Shown here piece by piece: positions 63,805 to 64,000 of a stretch of DNA of 64,000 bases (positions are counted from its first letter, which is position 1; each line of letters opens with the position of its first letter). The translations under genes were made by a program, and so were the position numbers. The stretch is taken from assembly GCF_011752995.1 (NCBI RefSeq), contig NZ_VWWL01000024.1, forward strand, positions 55,723 through 119,722, read 5' to 3'. This stretch comes from Burkholderia sp. Ax-1724 (lineage in GTDB: Bacteria; Pseudomonadota; Gammaproteobacteria; Burkholderiales; Burkholderiaceae). The notes below the pieces were generated by a model. That model searched no databases. It was not told the origin of the DNA and was given only the letters and a program-made list of their open reading frames with translations.

Positions 63805-64000
63805 ATGAGCACGCAGAGCACACTGCACGACAACAGCATCATCATCGACGGTCTGAACATTTCGAAATTCGATCGCTCGGTGTTCGAAGACATGCGCAAG
63901 GGCGGCGTCACCGCCGTGAACTGCACGGTCTCCGTGTGGGACGACTTCCAGAAGACCATCGACAACATCGCGGAAATGAAGCAGCAGATCCGCGAGTACG
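63805..64000 (+). CDS. membrane (renal-type) dipeptidase, N-terminal part, cut by window end
   Basis: 65 residues visible from the ATG at 63805 with CTGGAG upstream. It opens MSTQSTLHDNSIIIDGLNIS and continues GGVTAVNCTVSVWDDFQKTI, the peptidase M19 start as found next to dgcA in Pseudomonas gbc/dgc clusters. The gene runs off the right edge. Its presence suggests that dimethylglycine and glycine betaine demethylation genes follow. Confidence 0.78.
   Translation, partial: MSTQSTLHDNSIIIDGLNISKFDRSVFEDMRKGGVTAVNCTVSVWDDFQKTIDNIAEMKQQIREY

Overview
The window reads as a chromosome (or chromid) segment from a Burkholderiaceae bacterium, most likely Paraburkholderia, Caballeronia or Burkholderia. 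This rests on high GC with matching codon bias, a Burkholderia-type OmpC-like porin, multi-heme cytochrome/GMC sugar dehydrogenases, a VgrG cassette, and a sox-purU-fdhA / betIBA layout shared by Burkholderia and Pseudomonas. No rRNA, tRNA or CRISPR array was seen. The assignment is inferred from gene families only.

Layout. (1) 1-8081, sugar-acid block: two enolase-superfamily genes (the first cut by the window edge), an MFS exporter/importer, and a three-gene membrane dehydrogenase of the gluconate 2-dehydrogenase type (Tat small subunit, GMC flavoprotein with an Fe-S Cys cluster, triheme cytochrome c). (2) 8362-14861, a visibly AT-richer accessory cassette: vgrG, a two-domain peptidoglycan-degrading effector (M23-like plus GH19-like) and a small exported putative immunity protein. 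It is bracketed by direct ~120-130 bp copies of the 3' end of the neighbouring iclR gene. (3) 14782-22189 (minus strand): an operon for enoyl-CoA hydratase, polyamine-type ABC transporter, acyl-CoA ligase and IclR regulator. (4) 22190-26525: degraded land with a short IS5-type deletion derivative, an intact carboxylesterase, a dead IS6-family transposase, a broken MFS gene, one small hypothetical gene and an orphan LacI-type palindrome. (5) 26526-29779: AraC regulator, cytochrome P450 and GntR/FCD regulator.

(6) 30045-41012 is a nine-gene plus-strand operon for import and oxidative N-demethylation of a betaine: TMADH-like demethylase, ProW-type permease, Rieske oxygenase, Tat-exported ProX-type binding protein, ProV-type ATPase, EtfB, EtfA, FAD/2Fe-2S reductase and a glutathione-independent formaldehyde dehydrogenase. 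(7) 41127-50895 handles the C1 and glycine end: glyA diverges from sdaA-soxB-soxD-soxA-soxG-folB-like-purU. (8) 50927-62220 holds a GATase1/AraC regulator, a choline/betaine-binding protein, an APC permease, betIBA, a porin and a second fdhA. (9) 62363-64000: a GbdR-like activator and the start of a dipeptidase gene of the kind that borders the dgc/gbc genes in Pseudomonas.

Together, regions 6-9 can carry choline through betaine aldehyde, glycine betaine, (dimethylglycine), sarcosine, glycine and serine to pyruvate. Formaldehyde is removed by FdhA and formyl-THF by PurU. Two near-identical BetI-type palindromes, before betI and before the choline-binding protein, tie uptake to oxidation. The most unusual parts are the repeat-flanked effector cassette and the betaine demethylase operon with its own ABC importer and ETF.
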